Source: Bacillota bacterium | GTDB taxonomy: Bacteria > Bacillota > Bacilli > Alicyclobacillales > SLC66 | Assembly (NCBI GenBank): GCA_026627155.1 | Contig: JAPNUJ010000011.1 | Location: forward strand, 3,013-43,784 | Reading direction: 5' to 3' | DNA: 40,772 bases | Shown here: positions 33,359-40,572 of the stretch, one piece after another | Layout: every line of letters begins with the position of its first letter | Position numbering within the stretch: the first letter of the stretch is position 1 | The notes under the pieces: model-generated | What the model was told of the DNA's origin: nothing | The model's input: the letters and a program-made list of their open reading frames with translations, nothing else | Database searches by the model: none | Position numbers and translations under genes: made by a program

Positions 33359-34324
33359 ATGGGTCGAACGTTTCGCGTGGGAACCAGAAGGAGTCAGTTG
33401 GCAACCACACAGACAGGCCACGTTGTCAAGGCCTTGCAAGATCTTCATCCGGGGCTGGCTGTCGACATCGTCGAGATTCTCACCAAAGGGGACCGGATTC
33501 AGGATGTCGCCTTGTCAAAAGTCGGTGGCAAGGGGCTTTTTATCAGCGAACTCGAAGAGGCGCTGCTCCAGGGGCGCGTCGACTTCGCGGTTCACAGCCT
33601 CAAGGACGTGCCGGCGGAATTGGCGCCCGGTCTCGTGATCGGTGCCGTTCCGCGCCGGGAAGATCCGCACGATCTTCTGATCACGCGTGAGGGATACACG
33701 ATCACGACCCTTCCGGAACGGCCGCGAATCGGCACGAGTTCCCTGCGTCGCAGTGCCCAGATCCTGCGCCTTCGCCCCGATGTCCAGATCGAGCCGCTGC
33801 GTGGCAATATCGATACGCGTCTGCGGCGACTGCAGGATCAAGCGCAGCTCGATGGGATTGTTTTGGCAGCCGCGGGACTCATGCGGATGGGGTGGTGGGC
33901 GCCAGACCATGCGACGACGCTCCCCGCGGGACTTGGCGCCGTCTTGCTGACAGAGCAGGAACTGATTCCCGCGGTGGGTCAAGGTGCGCTTTGCATTGAG
34001 TGTCGGGCAACGGACGAGGAATTACTCAGTCTTCTCCAAGGCCTGCACGATCGTGAGGCGGAGGCCACGACGAGAGCAGAACGCGCATTTCTGAAAGCCG
34101 TGGGGGGAAGTTGCCAAGTGCCGGTTGCAGGCTATGCCACCATGGCGAGTGTGCCATCGGGGAACGGGCGAGTCGTGCTTCGCGGCTGGATTGGTTCGCC
34201 GGACGGCCAGCAGATGTCGTCCGGGTCGCAGAGCGGGGAGGATCCTGAACGACTGGGGCGTGAACTTGGCGAACACCTCCTGGCGACTGGTGGACGTTCC
34301 ATTCTTGACCAACTGTCATGTTGA
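33359..34324 (+). CDS. hemC: hydroxymethylbilane synthase (porphobilinogen deaminase)
   Basis: Condenses four porphobilinogens to hydroxymethylbilane on a covalently bound dipyrromethane cofactor. The 321-residue protein has 'FRVGTRRSQLATTQTG', 'FAVHSLKDVP', 'GTSSLRRSAQIL', 'PLRGNIDTRLRRL', 'VGQGALCIECR' and cofactor Cys252 in 'AVGGSCQVPVAGYA'. ATG 33359 follows GGGGGTGGGAGG. It ends with a 7-base overlap into hemD. Confidence 0.97.
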   Translation: MGRTFRVGTRRSQLATTQTGHVVKALQDLHPGLAVDIVEILTKGDRIQDVALSKVGGKGLFISELEEALLQGRVDFAVHSLKDVPAELAPGLVIGAVPRREDPHDLLITREGYTITTLPERPRIGTSSLRRSAQILRLRPDVQIEPLRGNIDTRLRRLQDQAQLDGIVLAAAGLMRMGWWAPDHATTLPAGLGAVLLTEQELIPAVGQGALCIECRATDEELLSLLQGLHDREAEATTRAERAFLKAVGGSCQVPVAGYATMASVPSGNGRVVLRGWIGSPDGQQMSSGSQSGEDPERLGRELGEHLLATGGRSILDQLSC

Positions 34325-35088
34325 GCGGATATCGCGTCGCCATCACGCGCCCAGCGGATCAGGCCGGTGAAATGGTGCATGCCGTAGAGGAGTTCGGTGG
34401 CGTTCCGCTGTTGTATCCTCTGATTTGCACGCGACCACTTGGCACCGAGGGGATTCGCCGCGCAAACCAGGCGTGTTGGGATGCACTTGTCTTTACAAGC
34501 AAGGCCGGTGTCGACGCCTATGCCCGCGCCTGTCTCACGCCCGGGGCGAAACTCGACGCGCCGCCAGCGTACTGCGTCGGTGGTCAGACGGCCAAGGCGG
34601 CGCGTTCGTACGGCCTCACTGTGGCCGTGGTGCCGTCGGAAGCGAACGCCGGTGCACTGGTGCAGGCCATGGTGAATTCGGGCGTCTCTGCGGCGCGCGC
34701 GCTTCTGGTTCAAGGGCAGTTGGCGGATGACACCGTTCGCACCGCACTCGAGTCGGCCGGATGGGTCGTGCAAAAGGTCGTCGGATATGAGACGATAGGA
34801 ACGGGACAAGCCGCACGCCTACTGGATGCGGTTGTATGCCGATCCGTGGATGTCTTGACCTTTGCCAGCGGGTCCGCCGTTCGTGAGTTTGCATCCTGTC
34901 TGGCTGGACGCTCGCAGGCCGTGGACGTGCTGGGAGCGCGGCTCTTGATCGCCGCCATCGGGCCGAGTACGTGCCGTGTTCTGCATGAAGTGGGTCTCGC
35001 GCCGCAGATCACGGCGAGCAAGGCCTCTGGCCGCGATTTGATCCATGCGCTTTCTGATTACATAGAACGTTCGGTCGACCTGCCGTAG
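34318..35088 (+). CDS. hemD: uroporphyrinogen-III synthase
   Basis: Cyclises hydroxymethylbilane with inversion of ring D to uroporphyrinogen III. The 256-residue protein belongs to a weakly conserved family. Visible features are 'RVAITRPADQAGEMVHAVEEFGGVPLLYPLI', 'WDALVFTSKAGVDAYAR', 'YCVGGQTAKAARSYGL', 'VLTFASGSAVREFA' and 'IAAIGPSTCRVLHEVGL', which fit the two-domain HemD fold. ATG 34318 overlaps the hemC stop. Placement between hemC and hemB supports the call. Confidence 0.93.
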   Translation: MLSGYRVAITRPADQAGEMVHAVEEFGGVPLLYPLICTRPLGTEGIRRANQACWDALVFTSKAGVDAYARACLTPGAKLDAPPAYCVGGQTAKAARSYGLTVAVVPSEANAGALVQAMVNSGVSAARALLVQGQLADDTVRTALESAGWVVQKVVGYETIGTGQAARLLDAVVCRSVDVLTFASGSAVREFASCLAGRSQAVDVLGARLLIAAIGPSTCRVLHEVGLAPQITASKASGRDLIHALSDYIERSVDLP

Positions 35089-35127
35089 ACCGCCGCATGG
35101 TAGGAATTCAGACATCTGGAGGGGGTT

Positions 35128-36123
35128 ATGGCGATGGCGTTGGCATTTGACCGGCACCGTAGACTCCGCGGAAACAAAGGCCTGCGGGCCATGGTGCGGG
35201 AGACGCGACTTTCGGTTTTGCAGTTGATGTACCCTGTCTTTGTGACCCATGAACCAGGCCGCCATCCCGTGGGGGCGATGCCCGGTGTGGACCATCTCGG
35301 CCTCGAAGCGTGGCGTCGCGAGGTGCACGACCTCGCAGAACTCGGGGTGCCTGGCGTCATCTTGTTCGGCCTGCCCGCCGTCAAGGACGACGTGAGTTCG
35401 GAGGCGTACGCGGAGAACGGCATCGTGCAGCAGGCGATTCGCATCGCCCGTCAGGAAAATCCGGATCTCGTCATCGCGACAGACGTGTGCCTGTGTCAGT
35501 ACAACCCCGCCGGTCACTGTGGGATCGTGCATGGCGACGAGATCGTCAACGATGAAAGCCTGTCTCTGATTGCCCGTACGGCCCTTTCACACGCACAGGC
35601 GGGGGCGGACATGGTGGCCCCGTCCGATATGATGGACGGGCGAATTGCCGCCATTCGGGCGATGCTGGACTCGCATGGGCTCGTCCAAACCCCGATTCTG
35701 TCTTACGCAGTCAAATATGCCTCGGCCTTTTACGGGCCCTTTCGCGAGGCTGCCAACTCGGCACCCGCTTTCGGGGATCGGCGGACTTATCAGATGGACC
35801 CGGCCAACGTCCGTGAAGCCATTCTGGAGGCGCAATCCGATCTCGATGAAGGCGCCGACATGCTGATGGTCAAGCCGGCCCTCGCCTACCAAGACGTACT
35901 GCGAGCCCTCCGCGATCGTTTCGAGGTGCCTCTGGCCACGTACAATGTCAGCGGCGAGTACGCGATGGTCAAGGCGGCGGCGATGCAGGGGTGGATTGAT
36001 GAACGCCGCATCGTGATGGAGATGATGACCGGATTTCGCCGTGCTGGCGCCGACGTCATCATTACCTATTTTGCTAAGGACGTCGCTCGCTATCTGCGGG
36101 AGCAAGAGGGGGGACTCGTATGA
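35128..36123 (+). CDS. hemB: delta-aminolevulinic acid dehydratase (porphobilinogen synthase)
   Basis: Joins two 5-aminolevulinates to porphobilinogen. The 331-residue protein has the zinc-site cysteines C121, C123 and C131 in '[14 protein letters not shown]', so it is the zinc-dependent form. The substrate Schiff-base lysines are K196 ('[12 protein letters not shown]') and K249 ('[12 protein letters not shown]'). The usual Glu-Tyr after the second Cys is Gln-Tyr here. ATG 35128 follows GGAGGGGG. The hemL start overlaps its stop. Confidence 0.97.
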   Translation: MAMALAFDRHRRLRGNKGLRAMVRETRLSVLQLMYPVFVTHEPGRHPVGAMPGVDHLGLEAWRREVHDLAELGVPGVILFGLPAVKDDVSSEAYAENGIVQQAIRIARQENPDLVIATDVCLCQYNPAGHCGIVHGDEIVNDESLSLIARTALSHAQAGADMVAPSDMMDGRIAAIRAMLDSHGLVQTPILSYAVKYASAFYGPFREAANSAPAFGDRRTYQMDPANVREAILEAQSDLDEGADMLMVKPALAYQDVLRALRDRFEVPLATYNVSGEYAMVKAAAMQGWIDERRIVMEMMTGFRRAGADVIITYFAKDVARYLREQEGGLV

Positions 36124-37436
36124 CCACAGACGGTGGAGCTTTCCGTTCGCGCTCGTCGCAGGCGTTTGACCGCGCCCGTAGATCGATCGTCGGCGGGGTG
36201 AACAGTCCGGTGCGCGCGTTTCGCGCCGTGGGGGGCGACCCTGTCTTCTTTGCACGGGGGCAGGGTCCCTACGCCTATGACATCGACGGTCACGAGTATG
36301 TCGATTACATGCTGTCCTGGGGTCCGTTGATCGCCGGACACGCGCATCCAGATGTCGTCGCAGCCATCGTGAACCAGGCGCAGCTTGGCACGAGCTTCGG
36401 AGCCCCAACCGAGATCGAGACGACGATGGCCGAAGAGGTTCGGGCTGCCTACCCGTCCATCGAACTCGTCAGAATGGTGAATTCGGGCACGGAGGCGACG
36501 ATGAGCGCGTTGCGTCTGGCCCGAGGATGTACCGGACGATCTTTGATCTTGAAGTTTTCCGGTTGTTATCACGGACATCCCGACGGTCTGTTGATTCGCG
36601 CTGGATCGGGTGTCGCCACGCTCAGTCTTCCGGATTCGCCTGGGGTGCCAGCGCAAGTCGCGGGCTTGACCCTGACTGCACCCTACAACGACAGTGAAGC
36701 CGTCCGAATCATTTTTCAGACGTCCGGAGAGCAAATTGCGGCTGTCATCGTCGAACCTGTGGCCGGGAACATGGGGATGGTCTTGCCCAAACCCGGGTTC
36801 CTCCAGACTCTTCGCGAGCTCACGCAGTCTTATGGAGCGCTGCTGATTTTCGACGAGGTGATGACCGGCTTTCGGGTTCGCCTGGGTGGTGCCCAAGACT
36901 ACTATGGCATTACACCAGACCTCACGACGCTCGGCAAAGTCATCGGTGGTGGCTTACCGGTCGGCGCGTACGGCGGGCGTCGCGACATCATGGAGCAGGT
37001 CGCTCCGCTGGGACCGGTCTATCAAGCGGGGACCTTGTCCGGCAATCCGCTGGCGATGGCCGCCGGTCTTGCAACGCTGCGGCTCTTGAAGGAACCCGGC
37101 ACCTACGAGCAGTTTGAAACATACGGGGGGGCGCTAACCCGTGGGTTTCTCGAGGCAGCGTCCGAGTTGGGGATTCCGGCGCAAGCGTCTTCCATCGGCG
37201 GCATGTTTGGGACATTCTTCGCGCCAGAACCGGTCGTGGACTATGATACCGCCAAGAAATCGGATGTCTCGCTGTATGCGAGGTACTTTCACGCTATGCT
37301 CGGGCGCGGCGTCTATGTGGCGCCATCGCAGCTCGAGGCCGGATTCTTGTCGATCGCGCATGGGCCGAGTGAGCTCGACCGAACCCTGTCGGCGATGCGC
37401 GACTCGCTGCGGGACGCTGTACGCGCAGACAAGTAG
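36120..37436 (+). CDS. hemL: glutamate-1-semialdehyde 2,1-aminomutase
   Basis: PLP enzyme turning glutamate-1-semialdehyde into 5-aminolevulinate, the step after HemA. The 438-residue protein shows '[25 protein letters not shown]', '[15 protein letters not shown]', '[17 protein letters not shown]', '[11 protein letters not shown]', '[13 protein letters not shown]', PLP Lys273 in '[17 protein letters not shown]' and '[15 protein letters not shown]'. ATG 36120 overlaps the hemB stop as ATGA. It is the last gene of the hem operon; I see no clear terminator between its stop and the next promoter at 37462. Confidence 0.97.
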   Translation: MTTDGGAFRSRSSQAFDRARRSIVGGVNSPVRAFRAVGGDPVFFARGQGPYAYDIDGHEYVDYMLSWGPLIAGHAHPDVVAAIVNQAQLGTSFGAPTEIETTMAEEVRAAYPSIELVRMVNSGTEATMSALRLARGCTGRSLILKFSGCYHGHPDGLLIRAGSGVATLSLPDSPGVPAQVAGLTLTAPYNDSEAVRIIFQTSGEQIAAVIVEPVAGNMGMVLPKPGFLQTLRELTQSYGALLIFDEVMTGFRVRLGGAQDYYGITPDLTTLGKVIGGGLPVGAYGGRRDIMEQVAPLGPVYQAGTLSGNPLAMAAGLATLRLLKEPGTYEQFETYGGALTRGFLEAASELGIPAQASSIGGMFGTFFAPEPVVDYDTAKKSDVSLYARYFHAMLGRGVYVAPSQLEAGFLSIAHGPSELDRTLSAMRDSLRDAVRADK

Positions 37437-37461
37437 TTTGCACATTCGGAGAAATCTGACA

Positions 37462-37491
37462 TTGACACAAAGACGACACATTGGTTACACT
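37462..37491 (+). promoter_or_regulatory. sigma-A promoter of the riboswitch-kinase-regulator unit
   Basis: Consensus TTGACA (37462-37467), 18-base spacer, TACACT (37486-37491; TTACAC with a 17-base spacer also fits). Transcription should begin near 37498, right at the 5' edge of the riboswitch. Confidence 0.75.
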
Positions 37492-37500
37492 TACGTGTGA

Positions 37501-37598
37501 AAGACCGATAAGAGCAAAGTCGGGGAAACCCGGCGACGCAAAGCCACGGGTCTACGGCATCGTCAGATGCTAGGGCAGCCGGGTTGCCGAAGTCGAGA
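37501..37598 (+). ncRNA. GEMM-I cyclic dinucleotide riboswitch aptamer (A20 variant)
   Basis: The stretch carries the GEMM-I signature: AGAGCAAA, a hairpin GTCGGG-GAAA-CCCGGC (37519-37534) with the GNRA tetraloop, GACGCAAAGCC (37535-37545), a second arm with GGCATC-GTCA-GATGC, and the 3' strand ending GGGTTGCCGAA. By alignment to the Vibrio Vc2 aptamer, the ligand-stacking A47 is at 37540 and C92 is about 37587. Position 20, normally G, is A at 37513. Published A20 GEMM-I RNAs (GEMM-Ib) recognise 3',3'-cGAMP or accept both it and c-di-GMP. It controls the downstream kinase/regulator genes, probably by transcription termination. The family call is strong; ligand identity is inferred. Confidence 0.9.
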
Positions 37599-37640
37599 AC
37601 GTTCGCTGCTTCGGCGACTTCACCTCAGGTGATTCGCCGA
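37586..37640 (+). promoter_or_regulatory. riboswitch expression platform: mutually exclusive hairpins
   Basis: GCCGAAG (37586-37592), part of the aptamer 3' strand, can pair with CTTCGGC (37609-37615). The latter bases overlap TCGGCGA (37611-37617), which can instead pair with TCGCCGA (37634-37640) and be extended by TCACC/GGTGA. The two hairpins cannot coexist, and the first breaks the aptamer's closing region. This looks like the switch between ligand-bound and free states. Confidence 0.55.
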
Positions 37641-37665
37641 GCCATGAGTTGGCTCATGTTTGGTG

Positions 37666-37692
37666 GGTCTCCCTGGTGAGGGAGGCCTTTTT
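37666..37692 (+). terminator. riboswitch-controlled intrinsic terminator
   Basis: GGTCTCCCT (37666-37674) pairs with AGGGAGGCC (37679-37687) across a GGTG loop with one G-U pair, followed by T5 (37688-37692). It lies 36 bases before the kinase start codon, so readthrough is needed for expression. Confidence 0.85.
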
Positions 37693-37728
37693 GCGTTCTT
37701 CGGTCCGACGCCAAAGGAGGGAAACGAC

Positions 37729-38451
37729 TTGGACGGTCTGCAGACTCGAGACGAGGCCCATCTGGCGGCCGCTGTCTGCGGGGCGATGGAATCCGAGCGC
37801 CAGCGCCTGGCGCGGGACATTCACGATGGGCCAGCGCAACTGCTGACCAATCTGACGATGCGGCTTGAAGTGGTCAAGGAGATGGTCAAGCACACGCCGC
37901 AAACTGTACTCCCCGAGATCGCGCGGATTCAGGAGATGTTGCGTTCATCCGTCGGGGAATTGCGGCGCATGATCTACGACTTGCGTCCTGTCGTCCTGGC
38001 GGAACGCGGACTTGTCGGGATTGTGACCGAGTATGTCGAACGCTGTCAATACTTGACATCAATCCCGATCTCCTTGCAGGCACAAGACCCCGGTTACACG
38101 CTCGACGACACCGTTGCGATTGTCCTGTTCCGGATGATTCAAGAGTGTGTCACCAACAGCTTGAAGCACGCCCGTCCCACGCGAGTGGAGGTTGTGATCG
38201 CGGTCGGGCAGGGGGTTGTCCAGGTGGTCGTGAGCGACAACGGGATCGGGTTTCAGACGCCTCTGGACGAAGTGAGCGGGCAACCGGGTGCTGGCCCTCA
38301 GTCTACGCAGGCGCCATCCGGATTCGGGCGACCAGGGTTGCTGGAACGGGCGCGCATTCTAGGCGGTGACGTACGCTACGAGTCCTTGGCGGGCAGGGGC
38401 ACCACCGTCTTTATCGAAGTGCCCTTGCCGCTCGACCAGGATAAGACATAG
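37729..38451 (+). CDS. DesK/DegS-type sensor histidine kinase without input domain
   Basis: About 240 residues, cytosolic. A HisKA_3 helix with phospho-acceptor His32 in 'RLARDIHDGPAQLLTNL' begins almost at the N-terminus. It is followed by the second dimer helix ('RSSVGELRRMIYDLRPVVL') and HATPase_c with N-box 'ECVTNSLKHA', 'VSDNGIGF' and 'RARILGGDVRYESLAGRGTTVFIEVPL'. No PAS, GAF or membrane region is present, so the signal must come from a partner or from expression level. TTG 37729 follows AAAGGAGG at 8 bases; the frame runs back to 37660 but would cross the terminator. It is paired with the response regulator 53 bases downstream and sits under the riboswitch. Confidence 0.9.
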   Translation: MDGLQTRDEAHLAAAVCGAMESERQRLARDIHDGPAQLLTNLTMRLEVVKEMVKHTPQTVLPEIARIQEMLRSSVGELRRMIYDLRPVVLAERGLVGIVTEYVERCQYLTSIPISLQAQDPGYTLDDTVAIVLFRMIQECVTNSLKHARPTRVEVVIAVGQGVVQVVVSDNGIGFQTPLDEVSGQPGAGPQSTQAPSGFGRPGLLERARILGGDVRYESLAGRGTTVFIEVPLPLDQDKT

Positions 38452-38504
38452 AAACGGGAATGGTGGCAGCACGGCTTGATAGAGAAAGAAAGAGGGGTCG
38501 GGGC

Positions 38505-39218
38505 ATGGGTGAACGTCCTATACGGTTGCTTCTGGCAGACGATCAAGTTCTGTTTCTCAGTGGCTTGTCGGCACTGTTTTCTCTTTGTCCGGATTTTCTA
38601 GTCTGTGCCACGGCGCGTACGGGAGCCCAGGCACTGGAAAGGGCACTCGCGGAGCCCGTCGACGTCATTTTGCTCGACATCGGTCTACCTGACTGTTCGG
38701 GAGTCGAGACCGCACGCGCTCTTCGCCGAGCCGGGTGTGAGTCAGCCATCCTGATTGTCAGCAACTATGATTCCCGGGCAGACGTGGTGGAGGCGATCGC
38801 GGCCGGCGTGCAGGGATACATTCTGAAGGACGCCGAGGCACGGGCGCTTCATGATGCCGTGCGAGATGTGGCAACAGGCAAGCGCTATGTGGATCCTCGA
38901 TTGGTGATCCATATGATGGAGGCGCTGGCGGACCGATCGCGGACAGAAGCCGTGCCAGTGCCACAGTCCTCGTCTCCGCAGCGAGCGCGGCTGACGTCTT
39001 ATGGTTTGACAGAACGTGAATCCGACGTGCTGCGCCTCATGGCATCCGGTCTCACTAACGCAGAGATTGCCCGGAAACTCTACATTGCGCCGAAGACAGT
39101 TCGCAACTACACGACCAACGTCCTGCAAAAACTTGGCGTGCCGGATCGTACGAAAGCCGCCGTTCTCGCTTTGACGACGGACCTCGTGATCGGGCCTGCA
39201 GGGCACGAGGCCGGGTGA
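38505..39218 (+). CDS. NarL/LuxR-type response regulator
   Basis: A 237-residue two-domain regulator. The receiver domain has acidic pair D12-D13 ('LLLADDQ'), phospho-acceptor Asp58 in 'VILLDIGLP' and the conserved Lys in 'GYILKDAEA'. The C-terminal LuxR helix-turn-helix is 'LTERESDVLRLMASGLTNAEIARKLYIAPKTVRNYTTNVLQKLGV'. ATG 38505 follows GAGGGG; a longer frame to 38460 lacks a good site. Partner of the upstream kinase. The Flp pilus genes that follow are a likely target, but no binding site could be recognised. Confidence 0.93.
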   Translation: MGERPIRLLLADDQVLFLSGLSALFSLCPDFLVCATARTGAQALERALAEPVDVILLDIGLPDCSGVETARALRRAGCESAILIVSNYDSRADVVEAIAAGVQGYILKDAEARALHDAVRDVATGKRYVDPRLVIHMMEALADRSRTEAVPVPQSSSPQRARLTSYGLTERESDVLRLMASGLTNAEIARKLYIAPKTVRNYTTNVLQKLGVPDRTKAAVLALTTDLVIGPAGHEAG

Positions 39219-39311
39219 GTTGTGGGACGCTTGTCCCGGGAGTGGTCCTTGCAAAGACAGGAGTATTGTCCCTAGTCGATCCCTCAGGCCAGCGCTAGGA
39301 TAAGGGCATCG

Positions 39312-39338
39312 GAAGGGACCACCGCGGTGCTTCCCTTC
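39312..39338 (+). other. hairpin in the flp leader
   Basis: GAAGGGA (39312-39318) pairs with TCCCTTC (39332-39338), and inside lies the palindrome CACCGCGGTG. It ends 2 bases before AAAAAGGAGG, the flp ribosome site. With no T-run it is more likely an mRNA-stabilising or translation-control structure, or a palindromic operator, than a terminator. Confidence 0.5.
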
Positions 39339-39358
39339 ACAAAAAGGAGGCAGACACG

Positions 39359-39586
39359 ATGAAATGGGAGCTGGGGCAATTCGCACTGAGAGTTTGGGTG
39401 GCCGTAGGCACGAAGATGCAGCATGCTGCACGGGACGACGAGGGACAAGGCCTTGTCGAGTATGGGTTGATCATCGGGCTGGTCGCAGTTGTCTTGGTAG
39501 CCGCTCTGGTTACGTTGACAGGTGGACTAAAAGGCATATTTGGGACAATTACTAACGCTCTAACGCCACCTTCTACGGGAGGCTAA
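39359..39586 (+). CDS. Flp family type IVb pilin
   Basis: A 75-residue prepilin, the structural subunit of Tad (tight adherence) pili. A basic/charged leader of about 29 residues ends in 'RDDEG', followed by the mature N-terminus 'QGLVEYGLIIGLVAVVLVAAL', a hydrophobic helix with Glu at position +5 and the adjacent Tyr typical of Flp pilins. Cleavage is expected after Gly29. The leader is somewhat longer than in most Flp pilins. AAAAAGGAGG lies ahead of ATG 39359. It is followed by a prepilin peptidase and TadE/TadG-type minor subunits. Confidence 0.92.
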   Translation: MKWELGQFALRVWVAVGTKMQHAARDDEGQGLVEYGLIIGLVAVVLVAALVTLTGGLKGIFGTITNALTPPSTGG

Positions 39587-39623
39587 CATTACCGGAGGCG
39601 ACTTTCGTCAGGAGGGGATGCAG

Positions 39624-40124
39624 ATGCAGTTGGGAATTCTCGTGTTGATCGGCCTCGCCACTGTCGCCGTGATCTGGGATCTCAAGTGCCGCCGCATCCC
39701 CAACCTGTTGTCAGGGGTCACAGCGGCGTTCGGGTTGGTCTGGCATGGAACCGCTCAGGGTCTTTGGTCTGACAGTGTTCTGGGGGCGTGTGTCGGTGTG
39801 ATCGTGTTGTGCATCCCGTTTTTTCTAGGCGGCATTGGCGGTGGAGATCTCAAATTTCTCTCGGCGCTCGGATTTGGCTTGGGGTTCGGGCCGACGCTTG
39901 TCTGCTCTTGTGTCATGGCCATAGCGGGGGCTCTGTTGGCCCTCGGCATGGTCAACAAGTCAGGCTGGGTAGCGCGCCGCCTGGGAAGGCCCTGGCTGCA
40001 ACAAGCGGGGGTCCCTAGAGAACAAATGGTCGTGACGGTCCCTTATGCCGTGGCCATCTTCTCAGGTCTCTTGGTGACGTCGCTCCTCGACTTCCACGGG
40101 TTGGCCGTCAAGGTCGTCCCGTGA
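39624..40124 (+). CDS. prepilin peptidase, CpaA/TadV type (A24)
   Basis: An integral membrane aspartyl protease of 166 residues that cleaves Flp prepilin and pseudopilins. The two catalytic Asp are visible: Asp19 in 'IWDLKCRRIPN' and Asp75 in 'GGGDLKF'. Around them are about five hydrophobic helices. The C-terminal extension after residue 110 ('KSGWVARRLGRPWLQQAG...') is basic before a last helix. No methylase domain is present, as usual for TadV. ATG 39624 is preferred over the in-frame ATG 39618, which touches GGAGGGG directly. Confidence 0.92.
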   Translation: MQLGILVLIGLATVAVIWDLKCRRIPNLLSGVTAAFGLVWHGTAQGLWSDSVLGACVGVIVLCIPFFLGGIGGGDLKFLSALGFGLGFGPTLVCSCVMAIAGALLALGMVNKSGWVARRLGRPWLQQAGVPREQMVVTVPYAVAIFSGLLVTSLLDFHGLAVKVVP

Positions 40125-40567
40125 GCCCGAGAGGAGTGCCAGCGAGGACGCAAGCGGCGCGCACGACGGCGGCACGAGGAAAACAACTGCGTGGGGACAG
40201 CAGTGGTCAAGCCCTTGTCGAGTTGGCCTTGGTGCTCCCGCTGTTTCTACTGATCATCGTCGGCATTCTCGATTTCGGTCAGTTGTTCATGACCGAGCTG
40301 ACGCTTCAGGAAGCCGCCCGTGATGGCGCTCGCTACGCCAGTGTCGGTCAGAACGACGCCGAGATCGCACAAGACGTGTTGGCCGACGCGGTCGTTCTCA
40401 ACACGACCGCCGTGAGCGTATCGGTAAACCCACCGGATGGGGAACGCGTCTCAGGGGACCCGGTCACGGTGACCGTGACCTACCCATTTACCTTCTTGCC
40501 GCCCCTGAGCGCCTTTTTGCCGAATGGACTCACGCTGCAAGCGCAGACGACGATGCGGATGGAGTGA
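40121..40567 (+). CDS. TadE-like pilus assembly (minor pseudopilin) protein
   Basis: A 148-residue protein. A basic N-terminus (about 25 residues) leads into 'SSGQALVELALVLPLFLLIIVGILDFGQLFMTELTLQEAARDGARYASV', the TadE motif with its hydrophobic helix and Glu at the pilin-like position. A beta-rich periplasmic-type domain follows ('VSVNPPDGERVSGDPVTVTVTYPFTFLPPL'). GTG 40121 overlaps the stop of the peptidase gene, so translation is probably coupled. Confidence 0.92.
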   Translation: MSPRGVPARTQAARTTAARGKQLRGDSSGQALVELALVLPLFLLIIVGILDFGQLFMTELTLQEAARDGARYASVGQNDAEIAQDVLADAVVLNTTAVSVSVNPPDGERVSGDPVTVTVTYPFTFLPPLSAFLPNGLTLQAQTTMRME

Positions 40568-40572
40568 ACCCC

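Noticed and set aside
37660..37728. Upstream extension of the histidine kinase
   Set aside because: It would cover the riboswitch terminator; AAAGGAGG supports TTG 37729.
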